DNA of 64,000 nucleotides, from the NCBI GenBank assembly GCA_027257055.1, contig JAPVLO010000040.1, forward strand, positions 84,501 through 148,500. The letters run 5' to 3'. This document shows positions 35,561-47,290 of this stretch, piece by piece. Made by a program: the position numbers and the translations under genes. Positions within the stretch are counted from its first letter, which is position 1. The number at the start of each line of letters is the position of its first letter. The notes under the pieces are model-generated. The model was not told where the DNA came from. It was given only the letters and a program-made list of their open reading frames with translations, and ran no database searches. Source of the DNA: Cephalopachus bancanus (taxonomy: Eukaryota > Chordata > Mammalia > Primates > Tarsiidae).

Positions 35561-36869
35561 GGAATAACCCCCATACTCATGCTGGAGTAGTCCACAGCAT
35601 GCCAAGAAGAATTGCTTCCTCAACTCTTGTACATAATCGATTATAAATACCTACAGCACTGGCTCACTTCCATCCAGGCACCTTTTACTTGAAAATGTTA
35701 AGAGTTAAAAATAAAAATGGAACCCAGTGTATATCCTGCTTAACAAAACATCAGCAAACATTAGATTTATTGATATATTTAACAAATAGTTATTAAGCAG
35801 CTTCTACATACCATTGAAGCACATGCTGGATTTTATTCATATATGCACAGAATCTTTATAAAATAAGTGCTCATCTGAATAGACTTTAATTAATTTTAGG
35901 CTAAATCTTTGTTAGTTAAAATAACAAGAATAACCTAAAAGTGGGCCTTGCACTATTTACCAATTTTTCCTCACTATAACACCAGCTGTACCCTTAGAAT
36001 AATGAAGACAGAATCTGTGTGATTCCAATACTAATATTATATTTATTGGTATTGCACAGTAGTGGGGCCTCACATTAAACAAAATGTGAGTTTTTACAGG
36101 TGCATTTTCTCAAACTCTAACCTTTAAAATATGGAGGTATTTTATCTTAACTACCTAGAATTTAAAAACAGTCTACATAGGTCTTTAATTATTGTTGTCC
36201 CTAATAGCTATTTTGTGAATCCATAAAAATGACAGAAATTCAACATGTATGGTTCACCTTGAATGCAAAAGTATTGCAATGACCTCTGTGAAATGCTATG
36301 TAGCTATAATGGGAGGAGTTTAATTTCCCTCCTTGAGTTTTCAAGGGAGAATATCATTTTCCTGGCTGACTACTGCCTGCAATGCTCACCCCATAACTAA
36401 TGTACTTTTTCATTTTGTTGATTTCCTATCTGCTGTCTTCAAATATTTTTCCTCCTCCCACCTCATCTTCTACCTCCAGCCTCCCCATCTTGTCCATCCC
36501 AACTGTAGCAAGTAGAATATAAAGTCATATAGAATCACAAAATAAATTCTTTCTTGGGATCTGCTTTTTCAATCAATACGTGTCTACTCCATGGGAGTTA
36601 AATTGAAAACATGTGAGAATGAAATTACCTTGTTCTTGTTTTTCTTTTTTTATGTGCAGTTAATGCATACTTTGCTATAAAAATTCAACACTGTGTGTCA
36701 GTAAACAGGAATAATCTCTAAATTATATATTGAGTATGCATTTATATGGAAAATACTGATAGAATTATTTATTACAAAGAAATACGTTTTCATGTATACT
36801 ATAAAGGAAAGTGTGCACTGAAAATATGAGAACTGGGATGAAATACATGCATGTACATATATTTCTTTC
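35561..36869. other. Unassigned sequence
   Basis: AT-rich DNA with no supported gene or named repeat. A phrase of the ancient dispersed family ('aacaaatagttattaagcag') occurs near 35780. Confidence 0.45.
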
Positions 36870-37050
36870 AGTCATTTATTAAATAAGAGTGGTCATTATG
36901 GAAGCCAGGAGCTGAGTTTTACAATACAGTAATAAATAGACATAGTCTCTGCCTTCAAGGATCTCACTTATAGGAAAGGAGATAGACCTAGAAATGGACA
37001 CTTACAATGCAGATGCTATTTTAAGAGTTATCTCAGAATACTGACAAATA
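36870..37050 (+). repeat. Ancient dispersed repeat, same type as 7580
   Basis: Contains 'tcatttattaaataagag', 'tacagtaataaatagacat' and 'agtctctgccttcaagg' followed by 'atctcacttataggaaagg', the same order as elsewhere in the window. Confidence 0.5.
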
Positions 37051-37456
37051 CACCTAGACTCTGCATGAAATTCATCTTCTTTGTCCAAGTCTTTCATTTT
37101 CTAAAGTTGGTCTGTGTGCCCGCTCTAAAGTCAAACAGCTCATCAGTAGAAAAGTATCTCACATGCTGCAATTGTAAAATGAAAGGGTCAGAATAAAATC
37201 TTTCAAGAGAGATAATTTGCAAGATGCTTTGGGGAGAATTGTTAAAATAAAATTTTAAGAAGAATCAGATAATAACTTCAATGCAGAGGAGGAATATGAC
37301 AAACTAGCTTATGATGGGAACAATATTTTATCAGTTTTCTGTTTATAAACAATACCATCAAAGAAGATTAAAACAGCACTATTTTTTATTTATTTTGGAA
37401 TTTTTATTTTGGGATTACTTTTTTCACTAAACAAACGAAACAACCAACAAATAAAA

Positions 37457-37458
<2 letters not shown>
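37051..37458. other. Unassigned sequence
   Basis: Nothing recognised. Confidence 0.4.

Positions 37459-37499
<41 letters not shown>
37459..37499. repeat. (AC)n microsatellite
   Basis: Uninterrupted AC dinucleotides, about 20 units. Confidence 0.97.
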
Positions 37500-37501
<2 letters not shown>

Positions 37502-37794
37502 TTTATTATACATGTTGTCCTTAGATATAAGAAACTTTCAATATAGTACAGTTTTCCCAAAATCATATTGAACAAATATCTTGATGTGTTGAGAAGAGGT
37601 AGTATAGGTGGAAGTTTGAACAAGTGACTTAGTGGGAAAAGAAAAAAAAATTAAGGCGTGCATTTTGGTTGTGTATTGTGTGTACATGCCAGCAGCTTAT
37701 ACGGGCTGATGTTTAGAGGGTTGTTCTATGAAAGAAAAAAATCTTCACTGGATTGAAACTAATCCCTTAATCTCTTCCATTTTACATCAATTTA

Positions 37795-37955
37795 CAGTTC
37801 TCCAAGCACTTTTCCTACTGTTATCACATTTAATCTTCACAAATGCCAGAAAAGAACACAGGACATGAATTAATCTGCCCCTTTTAATGTAAAAAGTAGA
37901 GGATGTGATTTGACCAAGGTCACAAAGACAGGAGGGGCAAAGCTGGCTACAGCCT
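37795..37955 (-). mobile_element. MIR SINE, reverse strand
   Basis: Landmarks on the + strand: 'ccaagcacttttcctact', 'atcacatttaatcttcac', 'gaccaaggtcacaaagac', 'gggcaaagctggctac'. Confidence 0.65.
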
Positions 37956-38689
37956 TTCGTTTTTCTTTTTTCTTTCTAGTCGTGGCTCCTCTTATTACTT
38001 TTGTAAGCATGGAAGTAGATATTAATTTGGGGCATGGGGAAGAAATACCTCAACAAATGAGAGTCTCATGTTTTGTGCCAAGCTGTTACTCCAGATAAAG
38101 ACTGACTCCTCCTAAGATTCTGCCTGCCGTCTTATTTTCAGCCATAGGACTCAAAAGGTGGTGCAAGGACCTCTGTTAGCTCAAAACTGTGTTTCCTCTC
38201 TGCATTGAGATAAGAGGCTTGTACCTCAGCTGACACAAAGCATGCTGTTCATGTTAGGTGACATATTTTTTCATAGCAAGGCTTAGTCAATTAAGAAGGT
38301 GATGCATTGCCTTACATGCTAACACAAACATGTTTTCCCATCACAGTCTTGTAACAAGCAATCAGATGACAAGAACTTTGTGCCATGGCTCTTAACTGAT
38401 GAAACTCAATTAATAGAACTCACCAGTGTGGGACTTCAAAGTGGCCTCTCCCCATGGTAACCATTTGAATTCCAATGGGGAACTTTGAAATCGGAGAGTT
38501 CCCTACTCAGATCCTGCCCATAACTTCCCTATCCCCCCAACTCTCTCAACTGAAATAGCACTCATTAATTCGACCACAATTATTTGAGCCTCTGCTACTT
38601 GCCAGCTGTGGACTAGGGGCTTGTAATGTCTACAGACATGGGCAAGATCTTTTATGGAAGATACTGATGTGGTAAAGGGATGCACAGTA
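37956..38689. other. Unassigned sequence
   Basis: No gene or confident repeat recognised. Confidence 0.4.
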
Positions 38690-39480
38690 GGGGCTCTGAA
38701 AAAGACATAGCAAGAACCCCTAAACAGGGAGGATGAGGGGAGTTCTTCAGGAAATATGTCAGTGAGGGGCTGATGAATGTACTGAGAACAATAAATTTAT
38801 GAATTTCACCAAGTATTTCATCCCACAGATGAAAAAGCACTGGAAAACCACAAAGGATCAAGAAAATGTGTTCACAGAACTGCAGACAGTTTTTTTTGTT
38901 GTTTGTTTGCTTTTTTTTTTTGAGTTGGAGTCTCACTCTGTCGCCCAGACTGGAATGCAGTGGCCGCTCCCAGCCACCGCAGCCTCGACCTGCTGGGCTC
39001 CGGCGATCCTTCCACCTCAGCCTTCCGAGTAGCCAGAATTACAGGCGCGCACTACCACGCCCGGCTGATTTTTTTTGATTTATTGGAGAGATGAGGTCTC
39101 GCCAAGTTGCCCAGGTGGGTCTCGAACCTGCGGGCTCAGGCAATCCACTCACCTCAGCCTCCCAAAGGCGCGGGATTACAGGCTGAGCCACCGAGCCCGG
39201 CTAACAGTTTTTTTATGGTAGTACAAAGGAGCCAGGCATGGAAGGCAGGCACCAGAACATAGAGGACCTTGGATGCTAAAGTAAGAGGCTTAGTCTGTAT
39301 CCTGTGGGCACTGGTAAGCCACAGAGGGCATTTATACAGGGGTGTGGAGGATGAAGTCTCAATTCTTAAAAAAATCTCTCTCTGGGAATTATGAATGTGT
39401 GTTGGAGGAGGCTGTAAATGAGGCCAAGGAAACTAGTTAGCAGATGTTTAAAGCATCCCAGGAGAGCAGGATTGACCGAG
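38690..39480 (+). repeat. Ancient dispersed repeat, later segment, split by Alu
   Basis: The first part has 'aagaacccctaaacaggg' and 'ggagttcttcaggaaatatg'. After the Alu the copy resumes with 'aacatagaggaccttggatg', 'cttagtctgtatcctgtgg' and 'tggtaagccacagaggg'. That order matches a long, widespread mammalian repeat whose earlier segment appears at 40440. Family name not certain. Confidence 0.5.
38897..39203 (-). mobile_element. Young Alu (long-linker type)
   Basis: Complete reverse-strand Alu with a mixed T/GTTT tail region. It is flanked by ACAGTTTTTTT (38886-38896 and 39204-39214). It keeps the ACTTG linker, like the copy at 10623. Its T-arm-like hairpin is damaged by two substitutions in the stem, although GGTTCGAGACC survives. 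Confidence 0.95.
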
Positions 39481-40439
39481 TCGGAGAAAGTGAAAATTTG
39501 GGAAATAAAGTTTGAATTTTTAGGAAGTTAAACTTACTCACAAATTATATTAGGTGAAGAGTGGTGAGAGAGAGAATGGTAGCCGGGGCAACAGAGTGGT
39601 TGGTTTTCACCATGTGTTCAAACAGAGTGGTTGTTTTCACACAAGCATAGTGATTCCCAACCCAGCACTCTTTTCTCTCCAGAGCAAGTTATATGTGAAT
39701 GTCAGAATCCCCCTACCTCTGTCTTTTGACCTCCGCCCTGCACTGGTTGGGTTCTGCATAGTGACCAAATTGAGCTGCAGACGTCGCCTATCACCCAGGA
39801 TGCCCTTTACTTGTTCACAATCTGCTCACTCATAGATCTGGGGCCTTTGGCATTCTCCTGATTGTTGCTTTCATCTCATCAAGACCTCCTAGACCTGGTA
39901 GTTGTCTGTGTTCTCTCAGCCTTCTGATTCCACCTCTCTCCGTTACCTACTGGTGAGATAACTCATCCTGCTAACTTGTTGTGAACTGCCTTAGATGAAA
40001 TGCCCAGTCTAGCCAACACCCAGGATTCTGGAGTACTTGGTCCCAGACCACTAGCCAGCTTTTGAGTCTTGATTGAGTGACTCTTATCAGAGTGCTACAC
40101 AGTTTTCGCCTTCCAGATGGCCTTGGGTTTGGTATGACTTCTCTAAAGGCTACTGTGTGGTCATTTCTCTCGGAGGCCACATAGATCTTCAGAGAGAAGA
40201 TTTTACGACCGGATCTGCTCAGCTGCCTCTGGCATACCCTGAAATTCACCGCTGTACTGGCAACATTTGTATTTCTGGCAGGGATCACAGGATGTGCAAC
40301 TGTACTCAGTGGATGAAGCACCAGAAGGATGAAATAATTAGGTTTAGGTCTAGAGTGAATTTTGTCTCATTAAATCCTGAGGTGCAATATGACCCATTGA
40401 ACATAGTTCAAATATGCCACAGATGTGTATTGTCTTCAA
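39481..40439. other. Unassigned GC-richer stretch
   Basis: This is richer in GC and CpG than its surroundings, especially 39700-40300. Open frames of 93-123 codons occur on both strands and overlap each other, with no recognised domains. An imperfect local repeat (ACAGAGTGGTTG) occurs near 39589 and 39622. It may be a decayed LTR or old unique DNA; I cannot assign it. Confidence 0.4.
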
Positions 40440-40800
40440 ACTAAGTACCAGATACTGTTTGAAGAATCAGAGATTCAGAGTGGGGAAAATAAAGATATGC
40501 CTTTGTTAGGGAGATAATGTTTTAGTAAAGGAAAGATGAATATGGATGAATTTAAAAATCAGTTAGTGATAAGTTATATGAAGGAAATAAAATGGGATAA
40601 AGAGATAGAGAGTAGGGGGGGTTAATTTTGAATGCATGCTTAGAGAAGTTCTCTCTAGCAGGAAAACATTTGAGTTGAGGCAGGAATGTAGGCAAGAGTC
40701 AGTCCTGCTTCCTGAGAAGGCCGGTAGGAAATGCATTTTAGTAAGAGGAAACAGCTGGTTCAGATACTCTAAGGAGGGAACGAGCTTAGGTAAACACAAG
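40440..40800 (+). repeat. Ancient dispersed repeat, early segment
   Basis: Contains 'agtaccagatactgtttg', 'aaaatcagttagtgataag', 'gataaagagatagagagtag', 'ctagcaggaaaacatttgag' and 'ttgaggcaggaatgtagg'. It is the 5' continuation of the type of sequence seen at 38690-39480. Confidence 0.5.
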
Positions 40801-40934
40801 GAGCCCTAGGTACATTTGTCTTGGACATTCATATAGAAGTTAGATTTTGTTTAAAAAATTATATTCTGGAAGGTCATCATCGTGTCTGAATTTTCCAGTA
40901 GATGTTTCTTTTTTATTCTTTAGATGAACAGTTT

Positions 40935-41195
40935 GGCACATTAGAAATAATACAGGGTTTGAAGGCAGACATAATTAGGTTTAATTATCAATTTCATCTC
41001 TCTATATTTTCATTAACTTAGGTAAGATATTTAAAATCTTTCAACCTCAGTTTCTTCACCTGTGTAATAAGGACATAAAGGTTGACTTCAAATATTTAAA
41101 GTGAGACTCAAATGAAATAAAACATTTATTGATACTTAGTAAATTTTCTGAGACATGATATATATTTAATAAATATCATTTATTTCCTTTTCTTA
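40935..41195 (+). mobile_element. MIR SINE
   Basis: Landmarks in order: 'agggtttgaaggcagacat', 'cttaggtaagatatttaaaat', 'caacctcagtttcttcacctg', 'gtgagactcaaatgaaat', 'atatttaataaatatcat'. Confidence 0.75.
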
Positions 41196-41431
41196 TTAGA
41201 GAGGTTTAAGAATATTATAACTAGAAGCATTATTAGAGCTATTGTTCATTTCATAACCCTCTGGCTTTCATTTAAGGAAAATTGTTTTTATTAGTGTAAT
41301 GACATGTGAATAGAGATTTGAATATCACAATATTTGAAAGTTCTATTAAATATATTTAAGTGTAAAAACTAAAAGATGATCTCAATATGTGAGTAATCTA
41401 CTAAAACATACACATTTTATTGGTTCTTGAG

Positions 41432-41531
41432 GATGAATAATGTGAACAAATAGAGAAAAAAAACATTTAGGTTAGGCCAAGATCAATAATGTGAACAAAC
41501 AGAGAAAAAAAAAAACATTTAGGTTAGGCCA
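41432..41531. repeat. Tandem duplication of a ~50-bp unit
   Basis: Two adjacent copies, 41432-41480 and 41481-41531, share 'aataatgtgaacaaa', a GAGA-A-run and 'catttaggttaggcca'. They differ at two substitutions and in A-run length. Confidence 0.95.
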
Positions 41532-42169
41532 GATTACCTTGTATTTATCTAAAGAAATCATAAAAGAACTTGTCATTTTTGAATGATTACCATGTGCCTT
41601 GAGTTTCTTATATTATACTTCTAATCCTTAAAACAATCCTGAAATGTTAGATGTTTTTACTGGGACTCCAGTCCCTGTAAGTGAAACAATCATCACATCT
41701 TTAACTCATAAAAGAGAAAAGTTTGATTTCCTTAACTGTGAAGTCCAAGCTTGAGACTAGAACCAGACTAGATTTAAAAACTCTAATGAAATTTTGACTC
41801 TAGCTTTAACTTTTGTTTTCCTATCCTTCTCTGCATCCTTCTGTGTTGGTTTTGTCATTATGCAAGCTCTTTCCAAGAGAAGAAACATTATAATTGGAGC
41901 CCCAAGTTCCTTAAGGTTCATGATCCAAAATTTGAAAAATGCATCTCTTTTCTAATAGCTATAGCACAATTCCAGGGATGATACTCATTGGCCCTGCTTG
42001 GTGCATGTGACTTTCCTTTAACACTTTCTTTAATCAAGATGATGAGGTAAAATAAGGATGAGAGGAAAACAGCACCATGACTGACAGCTCAGATAGGACC
42101 AAATGGAGATGGCAAAAGCACTGTTAAAAAAAAAAAAAAAAGATGTTAAATGGATATATTATACATTCT
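41532..42169. other. Unassigned sequence
   Basis: A weak MIR-like stretch may lie near 41590-41790, below what I can call. An A-run is at 42124-42141. Confidence 0.4.
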
Positions 42170-42300
42170 ATTCGTGATTGTAGTCTTAATTTGCATATAA
42201 GAAAACTGAAGCTTGGGTATGTAAAACAACAAACAAACACAACCTTGCTCAAATCACATAGCTAATTAGTGAGATCACATAGCCCAAGATCTTTGCAGGA
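42170..42300 (-). mobile_element. MIR SINE fragment, reverse strand
   Basis: Landmarks on the + strand: 'gcatataagaaaactgaag' and 'cttgctcaaatcacatagc' followed by 'taattagtgagatcac'. Confidence 0.6.
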
Positions 42301-42674
42301 TACTACCTTCTTCCCTCACCCTCTGTTAATAAATGCAATGGTACCTTCAATGGATATCTCAGGAGAGAGAATTATACTATTACACTTGCAAATTTCAGTC
42401 ATAAGGAACATTTTATGCTTGTGTTTATTGTCCATTTTGGTCTATTTGTGTTATATGTATATTAAGTAATTTTAATGTAGCTTTTTTGTGCTGTTTTATA
42501 TTTGTTCAAATGCATTCTACTAAACAATAAAATTATCAGGAAAAAAAGCAGTTAATTGGAAAGGACCCAGGCTGTGCACAGCTGAACTCAATAAGTCTTG
42601 GATTTTGACCAGTCTTTATTTCTCATTCAAATTCACAGGGCCATACAGAATGTCAGAGAAAAATGAAGAAGCCA

Positions 42675-42800
42675 GGGTAATGGTTTCCAAATTGTGCTTG
42701 CCAGAGCCATGGGCCTACAGGGATTCTCGGGGCCCAGGCAGAAGCTGAAAGGAGGTGCAGAGCTGGCATGGCTTAGGAACTCCTCCCCTACCAGCTTTAG
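42675..42800 (+). mobile_element. Possible hAT-type MER fragment
   Basis: 'taatggtttccaaattgtg' followed by 'agagccatgggcctacagg' resembles the end of a non-autonomous hAT element. Only one end is recognisable. Confidence 0.35.
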
Positions 42801-43544
42801 TTGCACCATTTGACATGAGAAATGCACTGCTTTAATAGAAAAATTTGAAGTCTTGCTCAGAAATCTGATAGCATAACATGGTTGTTTATGCCATCTCTAG
42901 CATACATCGCAGGGCTGTTATTTTGACAAGTTACCTTTACAGTGAGACCCAGTTCCTGCCCCTTTATTTCAAAACACTCCGCATAAGTAAGTGAGTACGA
43001 GCATCTCTGATACTTATGACTCACACTGGCATACTCCACGCAAGGGGAGTCCCTGGAAAGGGGACTTACCAACAAGAGGGCAGGCTCTCTGATGTCTGGG
43101 CAGAAAGAGAGCCTGGTCCTGAGGACAGATATACAGGACAGGACTCTGAGACTGAAATTTTTGAATCATGCTGAGAGCAGACTTATTTTGAGATTTTATT
43201 TTATTTTATCTTATTTGAGAAGGGGAATGAATGGGGCAGGGAAGACTACTTTGCATACCATTTATGAAGCATCACAGAAGAAAATGAGACGGGGCCGTCT
43301 GTTCTGGCAAGTATTGACAGTGTGACCAAATGTCTTTTAGCTGAAAGTGACACACTGCTTCCAACCCTATGTCTCTACATTACCCAATCCCTCAGATCTC
43401 AACTTTTCCATTTGTAGAGAGATATAAAAATTTTTATGTTGCAGTTGTGTAATTATTAGAAATAGACCTGCCTCCTAGTACTTCTAGCAGCAACAAAAGT
43501 TTGTTGTCGTTATTTCTATTATTATTAATGTTTATTGAAATGAC
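42801..43544. other. Unassigned sequence
   Basis: No gene or confident repeat. Open frames of 72-77 codons on opposite strands show no domain. Confidence 0.4.
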
Positions 43545-43557
43545 CAATAAACATTTC

Positions 43558-43852
43558 TTTTTTTTTTTTTTTTTTTTGAGTTGGAGTCTCACTCTGTCGC
43601 CCAGACTGGAGTGCAGTGGCCGCTCCCGGCCACCGCAGCCTCGAGCTGCTGGGTTCCGGCGATCCTTCCGCCTCAGCCTTCCAAGTAGCCGGAATTACAG
43701 GCATGCACTACCACGCCCGGCTGATTTTTTGATTTATTGTAGAGATGAGATCTCGCTGCCCAGGCGGGTCTCGAACCCGCGGGCTCAGGCAATCCACTCA
43801 CCTCAGCCTCCTAAAAGGTGTGCGATTATAGGCTGAGCCACCGAGCCCGGCT
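43558..43852 (-). mobile_element. Young Alu (short-linker type)
   Basis: Complete reverse-strand Alu with a long T-run, flanked by the exact 13-bp duplication CAATAAACATTTC (43545-43557 and 43853-43865). The hairpin is intact (reverse complement at 43764-43780), and the ACTTG linker is absent. Confidence 0.97.
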
Positions 43853-43899
43853 CAATAAACATTTCTAATACATTGTACTATGCTGCATGATTTATATCT

Positions 43900-44055
43900 A
43901 TTGTCTAAATATTTATTATAATCATTCAGGGGTAGGTAATATTATTATGCTTAACCTTGAAAACTAAAGTCTAAAGAGTTTAAGATAACTCATGCATACT
44001 GAAACAATATTTGAACAAAATTATATCTGAGTCCAGGACCCAAAGCTTTAAAGCA
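43900..44055 (-). mobile_element. MIR SINE, reverse strand
   Basis: Landmarks on the + strand: 'ggtaggtaatattattatg', 'aaactaaagtctaaagag', 'tctgagtccaggacccaaag'. Confidence 0.55.
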
Positions 44056-44559
44056 TGAATATACTCCATCTGTTAATAATTAAAAATAATCAAATATGTA
44101 TTATAAATAGTAGTAAACCTACTACCTAGTATTATTAATGCAGATAACTAGCCAGAATTCAGTTAACACCTCACTCCCTCCCTCTTCTACCCACTCCCGC
44201 TCCCCCCAAAAAAACAAGAGTAGGAGAAGAAGAAAAAGAAAGATCTAGTCCATATTCAATACTTCCAGCTAAGCAGGATATTATGGGTCCCAATAACTTT
44301 TATGACTTTTTAATATTTTGATAGCTTTATGTTTTCCATTAAGTGTGAGAAACTCAGTTGGTATCTGTGACGGTCCTGGTTAATATGTTACTTTTTATAG
44401 CAATCTTCTCTTTCCTGGAGACTCTTTCCTGCCCAGGCTGTGAATTTAGATACATATTACTTACATTTAATATTTTCTATCCTCATTATCCTTAAAGACA
44501 AATTAATAGGCCCATTTGTTTGTTGATCCTCTAAAACAAAACAAACAAATAAAAAAACT
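44056..44559. other. Unassigned sequence
   Basis: Nothing recognised. Adjacent pyrimidine- and purine-rich patches occur at 44170-44245. Confidence 0.4.
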
Positions 44560-44760
44560 AAGAGTAAAATGTCTTACCGTTTGACATCTTACTTAGGCAT
44601 CTCCTCTTCTGTACAGCCTTCCCTCACCTGTATAGGTAAACCCAACCAAGTCCTGTGGCACTCATTCATCTGTGAACTGATCATCAGTGTGCTTATTGAG
44701 CCTCAAGCATATGTATCCAGACTTGTCCAATTTACCACCAGCACCTGGACGGTGTAAAAT
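44560..44760 (+). mobile_element. L2 LINE 3' fragment
   Basis: L2 3' landmarks in order: 'tcttctgtacagccttccc', 'tcctgtggcactcattcatc' and 'accaccagcacctggac'. Confidence 0.6.
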
Positions 44761-45234
44761 CACAAGTGGTCAGAAATATGGAAAAAGGAACCTGAAATGT
44801 TCAGAAAACTGCTCAGAATAAAGTAGAGAAATAGACAGGTGGTGAACTTATGTTTACTACGCTTTCTGGACTCAACAGACAGACTTTAGGCTCTCCCATC
44901 AGCTGCATCAACTCTACTATTAATATAATGAATCAATCCTAAATAGACTAGGGTGACTTTTTTAAACCAACCAATTACATTTCTGTATGAAACTTCATGG
45001 CGTCTGCCTTTGATCAGAGAGAGATCATCACATGAGCTGCTCTCTCTCATATATTCCAATATTGAGGAAAACCTTCAAAGCTTTAAAATAATAATTTCTA
45101 TTGTTTTGCAGCTTAGTACCCACCATGCTTCTCTTATTAACTGTATTAGTACTGTTGCTGTATTAGTACTCTGTATAGTTTAACATTTGTCATACTAATG
45201 TGTGTTATTCATTACTTGTCTCTTTCAGTGCTAT
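44761..45234. other. Unassigned sequence
   Basis: Nothing recognised. Confidence 0.4.
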
Positions 45235-45500
45235 GCGAGTGCCTCTATTCACTCAGAAAATGTTTATTTGACAGTGATTGTAAGCCAGATCCTGTGCTAC
45301 ACACCAGACTTGTACATCGAATAAACACCCCTAATACTATGTTCTCACAATACATTGGGAGTTAGAGGAGGAAGACAGAATCACAAACACATAATAATAA
45401 TGCAAGATTGCAAGTGCACAGAGAGAGGGGTGTGTAAGGAACTGAAGGAGCACTCTATCCAACCCAAAGGGGCAGGAAGAGTCACGTTGGCCTTACAAAA
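45235..45500 (+). repeat. Ancient dispersed repeat, same type as 7580
   Basis: Contains 'aaatgtttatttgacagtg', 'gccagatcctgtgctacac' and 'acaatacattgggagttag' in family order. Confidence 0.4.
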
Positions 45501-46019
45501 GAGGAGACTCCTGCTCTTCTTTTTATCAATTCTTCATTTTATCAAACTACAAAAAAATGGCTAAAATATTGGTGCAAATGTTTGTCTTAAAAAACACTTA
45601 GGAGCTTTATAAGAATGAAGATTTCACATTTATAGTCTCCTAATCAATCTCAGTTAACCTCATGCTTTCTTCTCTTAACTTTGAGAGTGTTGTTCAAGGG
45701 ATGTTTAGGCCTACACATTTTTTTTCCTCTTGGATATTCTATGTATCTCCCCATGAAGGAAGCTCTTTCCAATATAGGCAACTTAAATTTTAATGGAAAG
45801 AAAAAGAGATGTGAAACAATGTGCCTTCAGGGCCTCCCATGTTCAAGGAATTCTTCATTTTTGTAATCTCAAGACTAGGTAGTTCCCAGAGAAAGGAACT
45901 ACCTGCCTCATGCAAGGATGTCCCCTTATGTATTTTGATCACATCTTCAAGGCAGTAAGAAATGGTTTTATAGGAACGAGAGACATGAAGTACAGAACCC
46001 TGGTATATCAGGTGTTGAG
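45501..46019. other. Unassigned sequence
   Basis: Nothing recognised; no supported gene. Confidence 0.4.
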
Positions 46020-46155
46020 GTTTAAGAGCATAAGGCTTGAGGGTCAGCAAAAGAGATGTCCATCCTCTGGCTCTTTGTGAATCACTGGGAGAACTCGGCG
46101 AAGTTATTTAGACTGTCTTACCCTTGGTTTTCTCACCAATAAAGTGGATAGTTAC
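46020..46155 (+). mobile_element. MIR SINE, first half
   Basis: 'aagagcataaggcttgagg', 'gaactcggcgaagttattt', 'cttacccttggttttctcacc' and 'aataaagtggatagttac' follow MIR order. The copy resumes at 46431 after an L1 insertion. Confidence 0.65.
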
Positions 46156-46430
46156 TAAAACAAGCCAGACATAGAGAAATACCACATGTTCTCACCCCTA
46201 AGTAGGTGCTAAAAATGGTGTGCACATAGACATAGAGAGTGGGATAATCAACAATGGAGACTAAGGAGGGGTAGGAACTAGGAGGAAGGTGGAAAATGAA
46301 AAATTACTCGATGGATACAATGTACATTATTTTGGGTGATGGATACCCTAAAATCCCTAATTTGACCACCACACATGTAACAAAATTGCACTTGTGCCCC
46401 ATACATTTATATAAAATAAATAGTTTTAGT
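46156..46430 (+). mobile_element. 5'-truncated L1 3' end inside MIR
   Basis: Classic L1 3' end on the + strand: 'acaagccagacatagagaaa', 'taccacatgttctcaccc', 'gtgatggataccctaaaat' and 'tgcacttgtgccccataca', then AAAATAAAT. It is distinct from the 3' end of the L1 at 2516. Confidence 0.85.
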
Positions 46431-46500
46431 ATCTATGTCATAGTGTGAGAATTAAACCTGAGAATGCATGGTGAGGAAAGCATTTGTCAGTAGTTCTTAT
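46431..46500 (+). mobile_element. MIR SINE, second half
   Basis: 'agtatctatgtcatagtg' and 'gtgagaattaaacctgagaa' continue the MIR broken at 46155. Confidence 0.6.
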
Positions 46501-47059
46501 ATAAGCATTTGTCTCAATGCTGATAGAGTATGTCTAGGGCTTGGAAAATTAGAGACTTTCACAATTAAAGTGGAGGCAGTGAAGACAGCCTCAAAAAAAA
46601 TAAGTAAATAAACCAGAGAGAAGCAAGGTTACTAATTTTCATCAGTGTGTATTACATAAACAGCAGAAGATAAAGAATTTTTACCTAATAGTGCTTTGGA
46701 GGACATATTCTGCAAATGCTATTATAATGAAAAGTTACTGAGACTCTACCATTAACAACTACAATGCAGAATATTTTGGGGAATACAGGGGTGAACTGAT
46801 TTTATGAGGATAGGAATGGTGTTTACACATTGTTGTATCTCAGATACCTGTCAGATAATAAATGGTCAACAAATGTGCTTTGAATAAATAAGCTGGAAAA
46901 GATCCCAATCTACTCTTGTGATTTTCATACAACAGGTGTGCAAATAACGATAATACAGGATAGAAAGTGGTAACTGCTCTGAATGTGATACAACTGGGGA
47001 GCGATAAAATGACACCCCAAAATGTGATAGATCAGGATGAAGTGAGAAAGTTGATAAGC
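46501..47059. other. Unassigned sequence
   Basis: An L2-like phrase ('tgtttacacattgttgtatctc' to 'aaatggtcaacaaatgtgc') lies at about 46820-46880; otherwise nothing recognised. Confidence 0.4.
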
Positions 47060-47290
47060 CATCTCTGCCACTGACAAAACCCTAAATGCATAACCTTGAA
47101 TGAGTCACTCAGTTCAGATCAATACTGGTTGAACACTCACAGCACACCAGGCATCACGGATTTCAAGGCAATGTGCCATGCTTTTTGCAGCAGAGGAACT
47201 TTAATACCCCTGTCTGTGAAATGAGGACAATGATTATACTGATATCCTTGGACTCTTTGTGAAGCTTTAGTGGATTAGCATATGCAAACG
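47060..47290 (+). mobile_element. MIR SINE, interrupted
   Basis: 'ctgccactgacaaaacc', 'taaccttgaatgagtcactc', then a ~75-bp unrelated stretch, then 'cccctgtctgtgaaatgagg' and 'acaatgattatactgatatcc'. Confidence 0.5.

Noticed and set aside
40073..40444. 123-codon + strand open frame
   Set aside because: No recognisable domain; overlapped by a 116-codon frame on the other strand; runs into an ancient repeat.
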